In this document: one piece after another, positions 1 through 6,047 of the stretch | Layout: the number at the start of each line of letters is the position of its first letter | How positions within the stretch are numbered: position 1 is the first letter of the stretch | Source: an uncultured Bryobacteraceae bacterium | GTDB taxonomy: Bacteria > Acidobacteriota > Terriglobia > Bryobacterales > Bryobacteraceae | Assembly (NCBI GenBank): GCA_937921835.1 | Contig: CAKZVG010000313.1 | Span: 1-6,047, forward strand | Reading direction: 5' to 3' | DNA: 6,047 nt | Program-made: the position numbers and the translations under genes | The notes under the pieces: model-generated | Told to the model about the DNA's origin: nothing | The model's input: the letters and a program-made list of their open reading frames with translations, nothing else | Database searches by the model: none

Positions 1-879
1 GACGCCGGCATGCCGAAGAAGAGCGGCTGGGAGCCGGAGGTCAGCACCTCCGGTCCGGAGGCCTACAACATCGTCGTCGATCACTGCTCTTTCAGTTGGG
101 CGGTGGACGAGAATCTCTCCGCCTCCGGACCGCGCTACGACGGCCCGCTCGGGACCTCGCGCAACATCACCTTCAGCAACAACATCATCGCCGAAGGATT
201 GCACGATTCCTCGCACGCCAAGGGTCCGCACTCCATGGGCACTCTGGTTCACGACACCGCCACCAACATCGCCGTCATCGGCAACCTCTACGCGCACAAC
301 AACGCCCGCAACCCCTATTTCAAGGCCAACACCACCGGCGTCATCGTCAACAACCTCATCTACAACCCGGGCAGCCGCGCCATTACCGTCGACTGGCCGG
401 AGAGCGAATGGAAGGGCCGGCCCCTGCCGCGCGACGCGCGCGTGGCCGTGGTGGGCAACGTTCTCTATCACGGCGTCAATACCACACCCGGACTGGCGAT
501 CGTCAGCCGCAAAGGCGAAGTCTACCTGGAGGACAACCTGGGCTTCGACCGAAACGGCAAGCCGGCGCCCGTCACCGAAGGCAAAATCAGGATCCTCACG
601 GAGAAGCCAGTCTGGCCCGCCGGCCTGAAGCCGCTTCCGGCGGACCGGGTCGTCGAGCGCGTGCTCGCCACCGCCGGCGCCTGGCCCGCCGCCCGTGACG
701 AGGTGGACACGCGCATCGTGCGCGAGTTCCGCGAGCGCAAAGGGCGGATCATCGACAGCCAGGAGCAGGTGGGCGGCTACCCGCGCCCGGCGCCTGCGCG
801 GCACAAGCTTACCCCGCCATCCTCGAACCTGGATCAGTGGCTGGCCGGGTTGGCCGTCAAAGCCGAGGGCGGCCGCTGA
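1..879 (+). CDS. Pectate lyase-like right-handed beta-helix protein, 5'-truncated by window edge
   Basis: The frame is open from base 1 (Asp-Ala-Gly before the Met at base 10), so the true start lies upstream and the Met at 10 is probably internal. Numbering from that Met, residues 20-160 are short strand/turn repeats rich in Asn and Val (NNII, IGNLYAHNN, VNNLIYN, VVGNVLYHG), typical of parallel beta-helix coils. VDHCSFSWAVDEN (22-34) and the RNP motif at 100-102 resemble polysaccharide lyase family 1 proteins; Arg100 is the candidate catalytic base. The tail at 222-258 (AGAWPAARDEVD, then RIIDSQEQVGGYP) is one I associate with bacterial secreted pectate lyases. Such enzymes cleave polygalacturonate by beta-elimination, usually with calcium and outside the cytoplasm. 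The signal peptide and N-terminal coils are missing. It heads a three-gene run, 15 bases before the next start. Another beta-helix polysaccharide lyase is possible. Confidence 0.8.
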   Translation, partial: DAGMPKKSGWEPEVSTSGPEAYNIVVDHCSFSWAVDENLSASGPRYDGPLGTSRNITFSNNIIAEGLHDSSHAKGPHSMGTLVHDTATNIAVIGNLYAHNNARNPYFKANTTGVIVNNLIYNPGSRAITVDWPESEWKGRPLPRDARVAVVGNVLYHGVNTTPGLAIVSRKGEVYLEDNLGFDRNGKPAPVTEGKIRILTEKPVWPAGLKPLPADRVVERVLATAGAWPAARDEVDTRIVREFRERKGRIIDSQEQVGGYPRPAPARHKLTPPSSNLDQWLAGLAVKAEGGR

Positions 880-885
880 TAAGAT

Positions 886-890
886 GGAGG
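886..890 (+). promoter_or_regulatory. Ribosome binding site for the TIM-barrel isomerase gene
   Basis: GGAGG lies four bases before the ATG at 895, just after the stop codon of the pectate lyase gene. The spacing is slightly short, but this is the clearest Shine-Dalgarno sequence in the window and it fixes the start at 895. Confidence 0.65.
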
Positions 891-894
891 GCGT

Positions 895-1773
895 ATGAAC
901 CGCCGATCGTTTTTCGCCAGTGCCGCCACCGCCGCCGCGCTTCCGCGCCTTTCCGCGCAGAAGCCGCTTGCCAGCATCGCGCGCCTTAGAACGGCCATCT
1001 GCGCTTATTCCTACCGCAAGGAACTCCAGGCCAAGTCCATGACCTACGAGGACCTGGTGCGGCTGGCGGTCGAACTCGACGTGGACGGCCTCGACCTCAC
1101 CGTCTACTGGTTCCCCAGCACTTCGGACGAGTTTCTCCTCCCATTGCGCCGGCTGGCGTTCCGCAACGCGGTGGAGATCTACAGCATCTCCGTGCGAACC
1201 GATATGTGCCGTCCCACGCCCGAATTGCAGGCGGCCGAGGTGGCCACGGTGAAGCGGTGGGCCGACGTCGCCGCCAAACTCGGCGCGGGCCACATCCGGG
1301 TCTTCGGAGGCAATGTGCCGAAGGGCGCCACCGAAGAGCAGGCCGCCGGGTGGGTGACGGAGATTCTGAAGCACTCGGCTGAGTATTCCGGCTCGAAGGG
1401 CGTCATTCTCGGCCTCGAGAACCACGGCGGCATCACCGCGCGCGCCGAACGCATCATCGAGATCGTCAAGGCCGTCGATTCCCCCTGGGTGGGAATCAAC
1501 CTCGACACGGGCAACTTCCGCACGGACGCCTACCGGCAGATCGAACTCTGCCTGCCTTACGCCGTGAACGCGCAATTCAAGACAGAAATGGAGGATGGCG
1601 GAAAGCGCGTCCCGCAGGATTGGGAGCGCGTCATGCGGCTGTTCGCCACGGCTGGCTACAAGGGCTACTTCGCGCTCGAATACGAAGCCGCCGAACCCGC
1701 TCCCACGGCCGTGCCGCGCCTCACCCGGCAGTTGAACGCGCTGGCGCGCAAGTATTCCCATGGAGCCGTCTGA
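895..1773 (+). CDS. Sugar phosphate isomerase/epimerase-like TIM-barrel protein with Tat-type leader
   Basis: This 292-residue protein belongs to the xylose isomerase-like / AP endonuclease family 2 barrel superfamily. The N-terminus MNRRSFF followed by an Ala-rich stretch to about residue 21 looks like a twin-arginine leader, so export is likely. Barrel landmarks occur in order: DVDGLDLTVYWFP (62-74), HIRVFGGN (133-140), GLENHGG (173-179), GINLDTGNF (200-208), NAQFKTE (225-231) and ALEYE (260-264). The expected divalent-metal ligands are Glu175, Asp204 and Glu262. At the third ligand position, often His in this superfamily, there seems to be Gln227; I recall Gln being common in related planctomycete and acidobacterial proteins. 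Members isomerise or epimerise sugars or related polyols; the substrate here cannot be told. Start supported by GGAGG at 886-890. It sits between a pectate lyase and an enolase-superfamily gene, suggesting work on pectin-derived sugars. Confidence 0.85.
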   Translation: MNRRSFFASAATAAALPRLSAQKPLASIARLRTAICAYSYRKELQAKSMTYEDLVRLAVELDVDGLDLTVYWFPSTSDEFLLPLRRLAFRNAVEIYSISVRTDMCRPTPELQAAEVATVKRWADVAAKLGAGHIRVFGGNVPKGATEEQAAGWVTEILKHSAEYSGSKGVILGLENHGGITARAERIIEIVKAVDSPWVGINLDTGNFRTDAYRQIELCLPYAVNAQFKTEMEDGGKRVPQDWERVMRLFATAGYKGYFALEYEAAEPAPTAVPRLTRQLNALARKYSHGAV

Positions 1774-1784
1774 GCGCTACCGCC

Positions 1785-3011
1785 ATGCCAGCCACGCGAC
1801 GCCAAATCCTCCGCGCTTCGGCTTTCGCCGCCGCCGCGCCCGCCGCCGGCGCCGCTTCCAAGCCCGATCTGGGCCGCATCATGAACAGCCCGGTCCTGAA
1901 GACGGAGTTGTTTAAGGAACCGGTCAGGATCGCTTCTCTTGAACTGCTCCGCGCCGGGCGCCACTATTTCGTCCGCGCCACCGGCGCCAACGGCGTGGTG
2001 GGCTACTCGGACGCGCACTCCTCGGTGATGAGCGCCGCCTGGCCAATCCTGCTCAAGCGCGTGATGCCTTCCTTCCTGGGGCAGGACGCGCGCCAGTTGG
2101 AGAAGGTCTTCCACGAAGCGTATCTGGCGCAGTCGAATTACAAATGGCAGGGGCTGCCGTTTTGGGTGTCGATGGCGGCGGTGGAGATCGCCGTGCTCGA
2201 CCTTTTGGGCAAGACCGCCGGCAAGCCCATCGGCGAACTGCTGGGCTCGGTCGTCCGGCGCGAGATCGGCGTCTACCGCGCCAGCGGAAACCGCGGCAAT
2301 TCGCCCGAAGCGGAGATCGCTTATCTTCAGAAGATCGTGGCCGAGACCGGGGCGCGGGCCATCAAGTTCCGGCTGGGCGCGCGCATGCGCTACGATCCCG
2401 CGTCAACCCGGCGGGATGAGGCGCTCATCCCACTGACCCGCAAGACGTTCGGCGCCGGGATGACCATCTACGCCGACGCCAACGGCTCCTATGACGTTCC
2501 CATGGCCATCCGCATCGGCCGCATGATGGAGGCCCACCAGTTCCGTTTCTTCGAGGAGCCGGTCCCGTTTGACTACTACGACGAGACACGCGAGGTGGCC
2601 GCCGCGCTCAAGATCCCCGTCGCTCTCGGCGAGCAGGAGATGAGCCTGCGCGGCTTCCGGCGCATCATCGAGACCGGAACCGCGCGCGTGGTGCAGCCCG
2701 ACATCATGTATTTCGGCGGGCTGATCCGCGCGGTGAAGGTCGCGCGCATGGCCGAGGCGGCCGGTCTCGAATGTACGCCGCACATGTCAGGCGGCGGTCT
2801 TGGCTATCTCTATGTCGCCCACTTCGCCTCCTGCGTGCCCAATGCGGGTCCTCACCAGGAGTACAAAGGCGCCGGCGACACGCTGCCTGTCAGTTCGGAC
2901 ACTTCTTCGCTTGAGAGCGAAAACGGAATCTTGCGGGTGCCTTCCGGCCCCGGGCTCGGCGTCACCATCGACCCCGGCCTGCTGAAGAAGGCCGTGGTGG
3001 TCGCCGCCTGA
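1785..3011 (+). CDS. Enolase-superfamily (mandelate racemase/muconate lactonizing type) enzyme with Tat-type leader
   Basis: This 408-residue protein fits the family length of about 370-400 plus a leader. TRRQILR at residues 4-10 and the Ala-rich run to about 24 resemble a twin-arginine signal. An alpha/beta capping domain spans about 38-155, then a modified TIM barrel. Visible active-site parts are Lys194-Phe-Arg196 on barrel strand 2 (usually KxK), Asp231 in ADANG, Glu257/Glu258 in FFEEP, Glu283 in LGEQ, Asp306 in QPDI and His333 in TPHMSGGG. Asp231, a Glu of FFEEP and Glu283 should bind magnesium; Asp306-His333 should form the catalytic dyad. The family abstracts the proton alpha to a carboxylate, giving dehydration, racemisation or cycloisomerisation; a sugar-acid dehydratase is my best guess. 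ATG 1785 was chosen because it gives a leader and lies 11 bases after the previous stop; the frame extends upstream to 1620 only inside the previous gene. The ribosome site is weak (GAGCG at 1772-1776), so translational coupling is likely. Confidence 0.9.
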   Translation: MPATRRQILRASAFAAAAPAAGAASKPDLGRIMNSPVLKTELFKEPVRIASLELLRAGRHYFVRATGANGVVGYSDAHSSVMSAAWPILLKRVMPSFLGQDARQLEKVFHEAYLAQSNYKWQGLPFWVSMAAVEIAVLDLLGKTAGKPIGELLGSVVRREIGVYRASGNRGNSPEAEIAYLQKIVAETGARAIKFRLGARMRYDPASTRRDEALIPLTRKTFGAGMTIYADANGSYDVPMAIRIGRMMEAHQFRFFEEPVPFDYYDETREVAAALKIPVALGEQEMSLRGFRRIIETGTARVVQPDIMYFGGLIRAVKVARMAEAAGLECTPHMSGGGLGYLYVAHFASCVPNAGPHQEYKGAGDTLPVSSDTSSLESENGILRVPSGPGLGVTIDPGLLKKAVVVAA

Positions 3012-3013
3012 CG

Positions 3014-3026
3014 CCCGGCGCCCGGG
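3014..3026. terminator. Small GC hairpin in the convergent gap; weak terminator candidate
   Basis: The 39 bases between the two convergent stop codons contain a perfect five-base-pair stem, CCCGG (3014-3018) and CCGGG (3022-3026), around a three-base loop. No T-run follows on either strand, so it is not a classical intrinsic terminator. Nothing else is recognisable in the gap. Confidence 0.2.
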
Positions 3027-3050
3027 AGGGGGCCGCGTGAGTGCGCCGCT

Positions 3051-4451
3051 TCAGGTGGGCACCGTCATCGAGCGCACGCTGGTGTGGCAGGGCAGGGTGA
3101 CGATGACCGTGGCGCCCTGCCCGGCCTTGCTCTCGAAATGAATGTCTCCGCCGTGTTCCCGCACGATCTGGCGGCTGCTGAAGAGACCCCAGTTGCCGGT
3201 GGCCACCCGGCCGTCCTGGACCCTGAAATTGGGTTCGAAAATCGTGCGCACTTCGCCCGATTCGACGCCCCCGCCGGTGTCGCTCACCCGCACCTCGATG
3301 TCGGAGCCCGTCTGGCGGGTCGAGATCATCACCCGTCCGCTGCCGTTCAGCGCGCGCAGCGAATTCGTCAGCAGGTTGTTGAATACCGCGCTGAGCTGCT
3401 GCGGCCGGCAGACCAGTGGCGGCACGGGGTGGAGGTCGAGTTCGATCTCGGCGCCCTCGCGCACCGCCGGGTCCACCAGCGCCACGACATCGGTGAGAAT
3501 GTCGTTGACGTTGGCCTGCTGAATCTCGGCCTTGTCCAAATTGGTAAAGCGCTGCATCCGCGCCACGATTCGCCGCAGCCGCTCCGCCGATTCCTTCACG
3601 CTTTGGCGCAGCTCCGCTTGCAGCAGGACCAGGCGCTGCTGCTCGGCCTGGTTGCTGGTAGCCTGCCGGGCGGCCAACAACAACAGCGTGTCGACTCCGC
3701 TGACCAGCGCTCCAATCGGCGAGTTCAGTTCGTGGCTCAGCGCGGCGGCCAGACGCCCCAGCGAGGCGGCGTTCTCGGACAGCAGGACCCGAGTCTGCGC
3801 CTGGCGAAGCTCTTCGGAGGCGCGCAAGGCCTGGGCGTAAGAAAGGTAATTCGTGTACCGCCCGGCGTAGATCACCGCCGTAAGCGCTGTGGTGAGCAGG
3901 GTCAGCATCACGATAAACACGATATAGGTTCCGTCCAGCCCGGGAGCCCCCGGCGGCCTCGCGCCCGACCACCCGCAGGCGAGATACACCGAACCGAGAA
4001 TGACGCCGATCGAGAAGACCTGCGCCGGGCGCGCGGGGATGGCGGCGACGGCCACCAGGAGGATCAAGGTGATCTGGCTGGGGATGTAGGCGTCGGTCAT
4101 CAGGCGCGCCGAAAAGACCCCCATCGAGGAAGCGATGAGCATCGATCCAATGAGCACCCCGCAGGCCAGCGCTATGGCCCGGCTGCGTTCATAGCTCCAT
4201 TCGAGGCGGGCGAGCAGGAGGGCCGCCAGACCGATTCCCGCGACCGCCATGCCCTGCCATGTGCGCGAAGCCATGGCCGCCGGGTCGGGGGCGATCAGCA
4301 GCCGCGCAAACAGCATGAATGCCGAAACTCCGATCGACACGGCGCCGACCACGCGCAGCCCCTGGTGGCCCAGCCGGAGCAGTTCCTGCCGGAAGCCTTC
4401 GTCGCTCTCCGCCGAAGGCAGCAGGAACTCGCGGATGCGGCGCCAGCTCAT
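3051..4451 (-). CDS. Membrane-bound sensor histidine kinase
   Basis: This 466-residue protein has about six hydrophobic helices (roughly residues 33-54, 66-83, 91-110, 124-140, 145-160, 174-197) forming an uncharacterised membrane sensor, with no PAS or HAMP domain obvious. A helical linker (about 203-228) leads to the HisKA domain with H-box SHELNSPIGAL, where His240 is the phospho-acceptor. The HATPase_c domain has N-box FNNLLTNSLRAL (Asn359, Asn363), G1 box DTGGG (391-395), F-box IFEPNF (404-409) and an atypical G2 region TGNWGLFSS (418-426) in place of GxGLGL. It should autophosphorylate His240 and pass phosphate to a response regulator, but none is in the window. The start is forced: an in-frame TAA lies two codons before the ATG, and the next GTG (codon 34) would cut into the first helix. 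No Shine-Dalgarno is visible, so a leaderless or near-leaderless message is possible. It is divergent from the transporter gene. Confidence 0.9.
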   Translation of the reverse strand: MSWRRIREFLLPSAESDEGFRQELLRLGHQGLRVVGAVSIGVSAFMLFARLLIAPDPAAMASRTWQGMAVAGIGLAALLLARLEWSYERSRAIALACGVLIGSMLIASSMGVFSARLMTDAYIPSQITLILLVAVAAIPARPAQVFSIGVILGSVYLACGWSGARPPGAPGLDGTYIVFIVMLTLLTTALTAVIYAGRYTNYLSYAQALRASEELRQAQTRVLLSENAASLGRLAAALSHELNSPIGALVSGVDTLLLLAARQATSNQAEQQRLVLLQAELRQSVKESAERLRRIVARMQRFTNLDKAEIQQANVNDILTDVVALVDPAVREGAEIELDLHPVPPLVCRPQQLSAVFNNLLTNSLRALNGSGRVMISTRQTGSDIEVRVSDTGGGVESGEVRTIFEPNFRVQDGRVATGNWGLFSSRQIVREHGGDIHFESKAGQGATVIVTLPCHTSVRSMTVPT

Positions 4452-4532
4452 ACACCGTTACTGTAGCGCAACACTGGCGGACAGCCGGATATGCTAGACT
4501 TTGGCGGCGCGTACAAGAGAAATCCGACTGTG
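4452..4532. promoter_or_regulatory. Shared divergent promoter region between kinase and transporter genes
   Basis: This 81-base spacer separates two divergently transcribed genes, so promoters for both should lie in it or overlap the coding starts. It is locally less GC-rich than the genes. The best rightward element is the extended -10 described separately. Leftward, TACAGT (complement of 4460-4465) is a possible -10 only eight bases from the kinase ATG. I found no convincing operator palindrome. Confidence 0.5.
4492..4500 (+). promoter_or_regulatory. Candidate extended -10 promoter element for the transporter gene
   Basis: TGCTAGACT fits the extended -10 form TGnTATAAT, with four of six matches in the hexamer (TAGACT). 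Transcription would start near 4507, giving a leader of about 25 bases before the ATG at 4533. No good -35 hexamer is seen 16-18 bases upstream, which extended -10 promoters can tolerate. If translation really began at the in-frame ATG at 4491, this reading would be wrong. Confidence 0.4.
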
Positions 4533-6047
4533 ATGAGAAGAGCAACTGCCCTGTGGCGGAGCGTGGTGGACGTGCGGGAAGGGGAACGCGCGCGCACCGC
4601 GTTCATGGCCCTGTACCTTCTGGCAACTCTGTTTTCTTACTACATCATGAAGCCCGCCGCCCGCGGCATGTTCCTCGGCCGCTTCAAGGTGGACGAACTG
4701 CCGCTGTTGAATATTCTGCTGGCGGTGGCGGGCGGAGTCTTCGCCTATCTCTACACCCGGCTGGCGGTGAAGACCTCGCTGCGGACGGCGGTGGATCTGT
4801 CAACGGCACTGTCGGTGGTTTCGCTGGCGCTGCTGTGGTGGCTGCTCGGCAAACGCTATTCCTGGATGCTCTATGTGTTCAGCGTGTGGGTGAGCATGTT
4901 CAGCATCGTCATGGTCACCCAGTGTTGGCTGGTGGCGGCCAACCTCTTCAACCCGCGCGAAGCCAAGCGCGTTTACACCCTGCTGGGGTTGGGAGCGGTG
5001 GCCGGCGCGGCCTTCGGCGGCACCTTCACAAGCGTCATTCTGAAGCAGAAGTGGGTGGGCCAGACGCAGGACCTGCTGTGGTGGGCGGCGCTGTGGATTA
5101 CCGTTGCCTATGGCTTCTTCCGCGCCGCCGCAGCGCAGCGGGGCGCTTCGATGAGCAGCGCGCGCGCGGCCGGGACTCCCGAGGCGAGCTTCGGCCTCAA
5201 AGACATTCTCGGCCCGCTCGCCCGCCAGCGCCACCTTCAGGTGATTATCTCGATCACCCTGATTATGCTGGTGGTGGATGTCATCATCGAGTTCCAGCTT
5301 AATTCCATCCTCAAGCAGAAGTATGAGTCCGAGCGCGCCATCACCGCCTTTCTGGCGCTCTACACCGGCACTTATCTCAACGCCATCAATTTCTTGTTTC
5401 AGTTTTTCCTGACCGCCCTGGTGGTGCGCTTCTTCGGCGTGGGCGGTACGCTCCAGATCATGCCGGCCACCATCGCCGCGGTGTCGGCGGCCACGCTGGC
5501 GGCTCCCGGGGTGGTCTCGACCACCGCCGCGCGGCTGGCCGAGGCCACCACCCGTTACACGCTGAACCGCACGGGCATGGAACTGCTCTACCTGCCGCTG
5601 CCGCTCGAACTGCGCAACCGGACCAAGGCGTTCATCGACATCTTCGTCGACCGCCTGGGACGCGGCGTGGGCGGACTTCTGCTGCTGGTGCTGGTGCGGC
5701 TGCCCTTCACGGATAGCGGGCACAACATCCGCCCCTTCGCCGGTCTCGCTCTGGCGCTTGCCGGAGTCTGGTCTCTGCTTTCCTGGCGGGCGCGGAACGA
5801 GTACGTCGCCACCATCCGCAAGCGCATTGAAGCGCGCCGCCTGGATCTCGAAAGCGTGCGCGTGCGGGTGCAGGATCCGGCCACCATCGGCCTGCTCGAA
5901 CAGGCGGCGGCGAGCGGCAACTCGCGCCAGGCGACCTACGCGCTGTCGCTGCTGGCCGAAGCGCCGGGTTACGACATCGCCCCGCTGCTGGCGGAGAAAG
6001 TCGCGAGCCCGCTGCCCGAGGTGCGGGGCAAGGCGTTCGAAATTGCC
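4533..6047 (+). CDS. ATP/ADP translocase-like (NTT/TLC family) membrane protein with C-terminal HEAT-type repeats, 3'-truncated
   Basis: The frame runs open to the window end (505 codons, no stop). About eleven hydrophobic helices span residues 23-418, close to the 11-12 of nucleotide transporters. The best family signature is MELLYLPLPLELRNRTKAFI (349-368) followed by DIFVDRLGRGVGG, matching the NTT pattern of (L/Y)P-x-E-x-(K/R)-x-K-A-x-ID ahead of a conserved Arg/Gly helix. KPAARGMFLGRF (40-51) after helix 1 also fits. From about 445 the sequence becomes soluble paired helices (TIGLLEQAAASG, ATYALSLLAEA, IAPLLAEKV, VRGKAFEIA), like the start of HEAT repeats. Classical members exchange ATP for ADP in intracellular parasites; the HEAT-fused forms of free-living bacteria have unclear roles, so nucleotide exchange is not assured. 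The start is uncertain: GTG 4530 has better spacing (nine bases) from AAGAGA at 4515-4520, and ATG 4491 is also in frame. Confidence 0.8.
   Translation, partial: MRRATALWRSVVDVREGERARTAFMALYLLATLFSYYIMKPAARGMFLGRFKVDELPLLNILLAVAGGVFAYLYTRLAVKTSLRTAVDLSTALSVVSLALLWWLLGKRYSWMLYVFSVWVSMFSIVMVTQCWLVAANLFNPREAKRVYTLLGLGAVAGAAFGGTFTSVILKQKWVGQTQDLLWWAALWITVAYGFFRAAAAQRGASMSSARAAGTPEASFGLKDILGPLARQRHLQVIISITLIMLVVDVIIEFQLNSILKQKYESERAITAFLALYTGTYLNAINFLFQFFLTALVVRFFGVGGTLQIMPATIAAVSAATLAAPGVVSTTAARLAEATTRYTLNRTGMELLYLPLPLELRNRTKAFIDIFVDRLGRGVGGLLLLVLVRLPFTDSGHNIRPFAGLALALAGVWSLLSWRARNEYVATIRKRIEARRLDLESVRVRVQDPATIGLLEQAAASGNSRQATYALSLLAEAPGYDIAPLLAEKVASPLPEVRGKAFEIA

Noticed and set aside
1620..1784. 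Upstream in-frame extension of the enolase-superfamily gene
   Set aside because: It lies inside the isomerase gene, its translation is Arg-rich, and starting at 1785 gives a proper twin-arginine leader.
2962..3972. A 336-codon - strand frame overlapping the kinase and the end of the enolase-superfamily gene
   Set aside because: It is a shifted frame of the kinase gene, rich in Arg/Gly/Ala with no recognisable motif.
3084..4466. A 460-codon open frame on the + strand, antisense to almost the whole sensor kinase gene
   Set aside because: The translation is low-complexity in Arg, Gly, His and Gln, with no domain or membrane pattern, while the opposite strand has every histidine kinase box. Long antisense frames are expected in high-GC DNA.
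4461..4484. CTGT-N16-ACAG inverted repeat in the divergent spacer as a possible operator
   Set aside because: Four-base arms with no internal symmetry are expected by chance; there is no second copy.
4319..5302. A 327-codon + strand frame crossing the divergent spacer into the transporter gene
   Set aside because: It runs across the kinase start on the wrong strand and then in a shifted frame of the transporter; the composition is Arg/Gly/Pro-rich with no domain.
4800..5723. A 307-codon - strand frame inside the transporter gene
   Set aside because: It is rich in His, Gln, Arg and Glu with no family resemblance; the + strand frame encodes coherent membrane helices throughout.

Overview
This high-GC window reads as chromosomal DNA from a free-living, polysaccharide-degrading bacterium. 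The protein style (twin-arginine leaders on sugar enzymes, a pectate lyase with a particular C-terminal tail, a nucleotide-transporter/HEAT fusion) suggests Acidobacteriota, perhaps the Solibacter/Bryobacter group. That placement is inference from remembered family resemblance, not from a search.

Left part (1-3011, + strand): a tight three-gene run, probably one operon. It holds the C-terminal two thirds or so of a pectate lyase-like beta-helix protein (cut by the window start), a sugar phosphate isomerase/epimerase-like TIM-barrel protein (895-1773), and an enolase-superfamily (mandelate racemase / muconate lactonizing type) enzyme (1785-3011). The gaps are 15 and 11 bases. The two complete enzymes both begin with twin-arginine-type leaders, so the cluster may act outside the cytoplasm on pectin-derived sugars or sugar acids. 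The actual substrates cannot be read from the sequence.

Middle (3051-4451, - strand): a sensor histidine kinase with about six membrane helices and a HisKA/HATPase_c core. It converges on the enolase-superfamily gene with a 39-base gap. No response regulator is in the window.

Right part (about 4533 to the window end, + strand): an ATP/ADP translocase-like (NTT/TLC family) membrane protein whose C-terminus continues into what look like HEAT-type helical repeats. It is cut by the window end. It is divergent from the kinase gene across an 81-base spacer with candidate promoter elements for both directions.

I saw no RNA genes, CRISPR arrays, insertion sequences or large repeats, and there is no gene-free stretch over 300 bases. 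Most of the window is ordinary coding sequence. The more interesting points are the Tat-leader sugar-enzyme cluster, a KxR variant of the enolase-superfamily active site, an odd ATP-lid motif in the kinase, and the transporter-HEAT fusion beside a sensor kinase.
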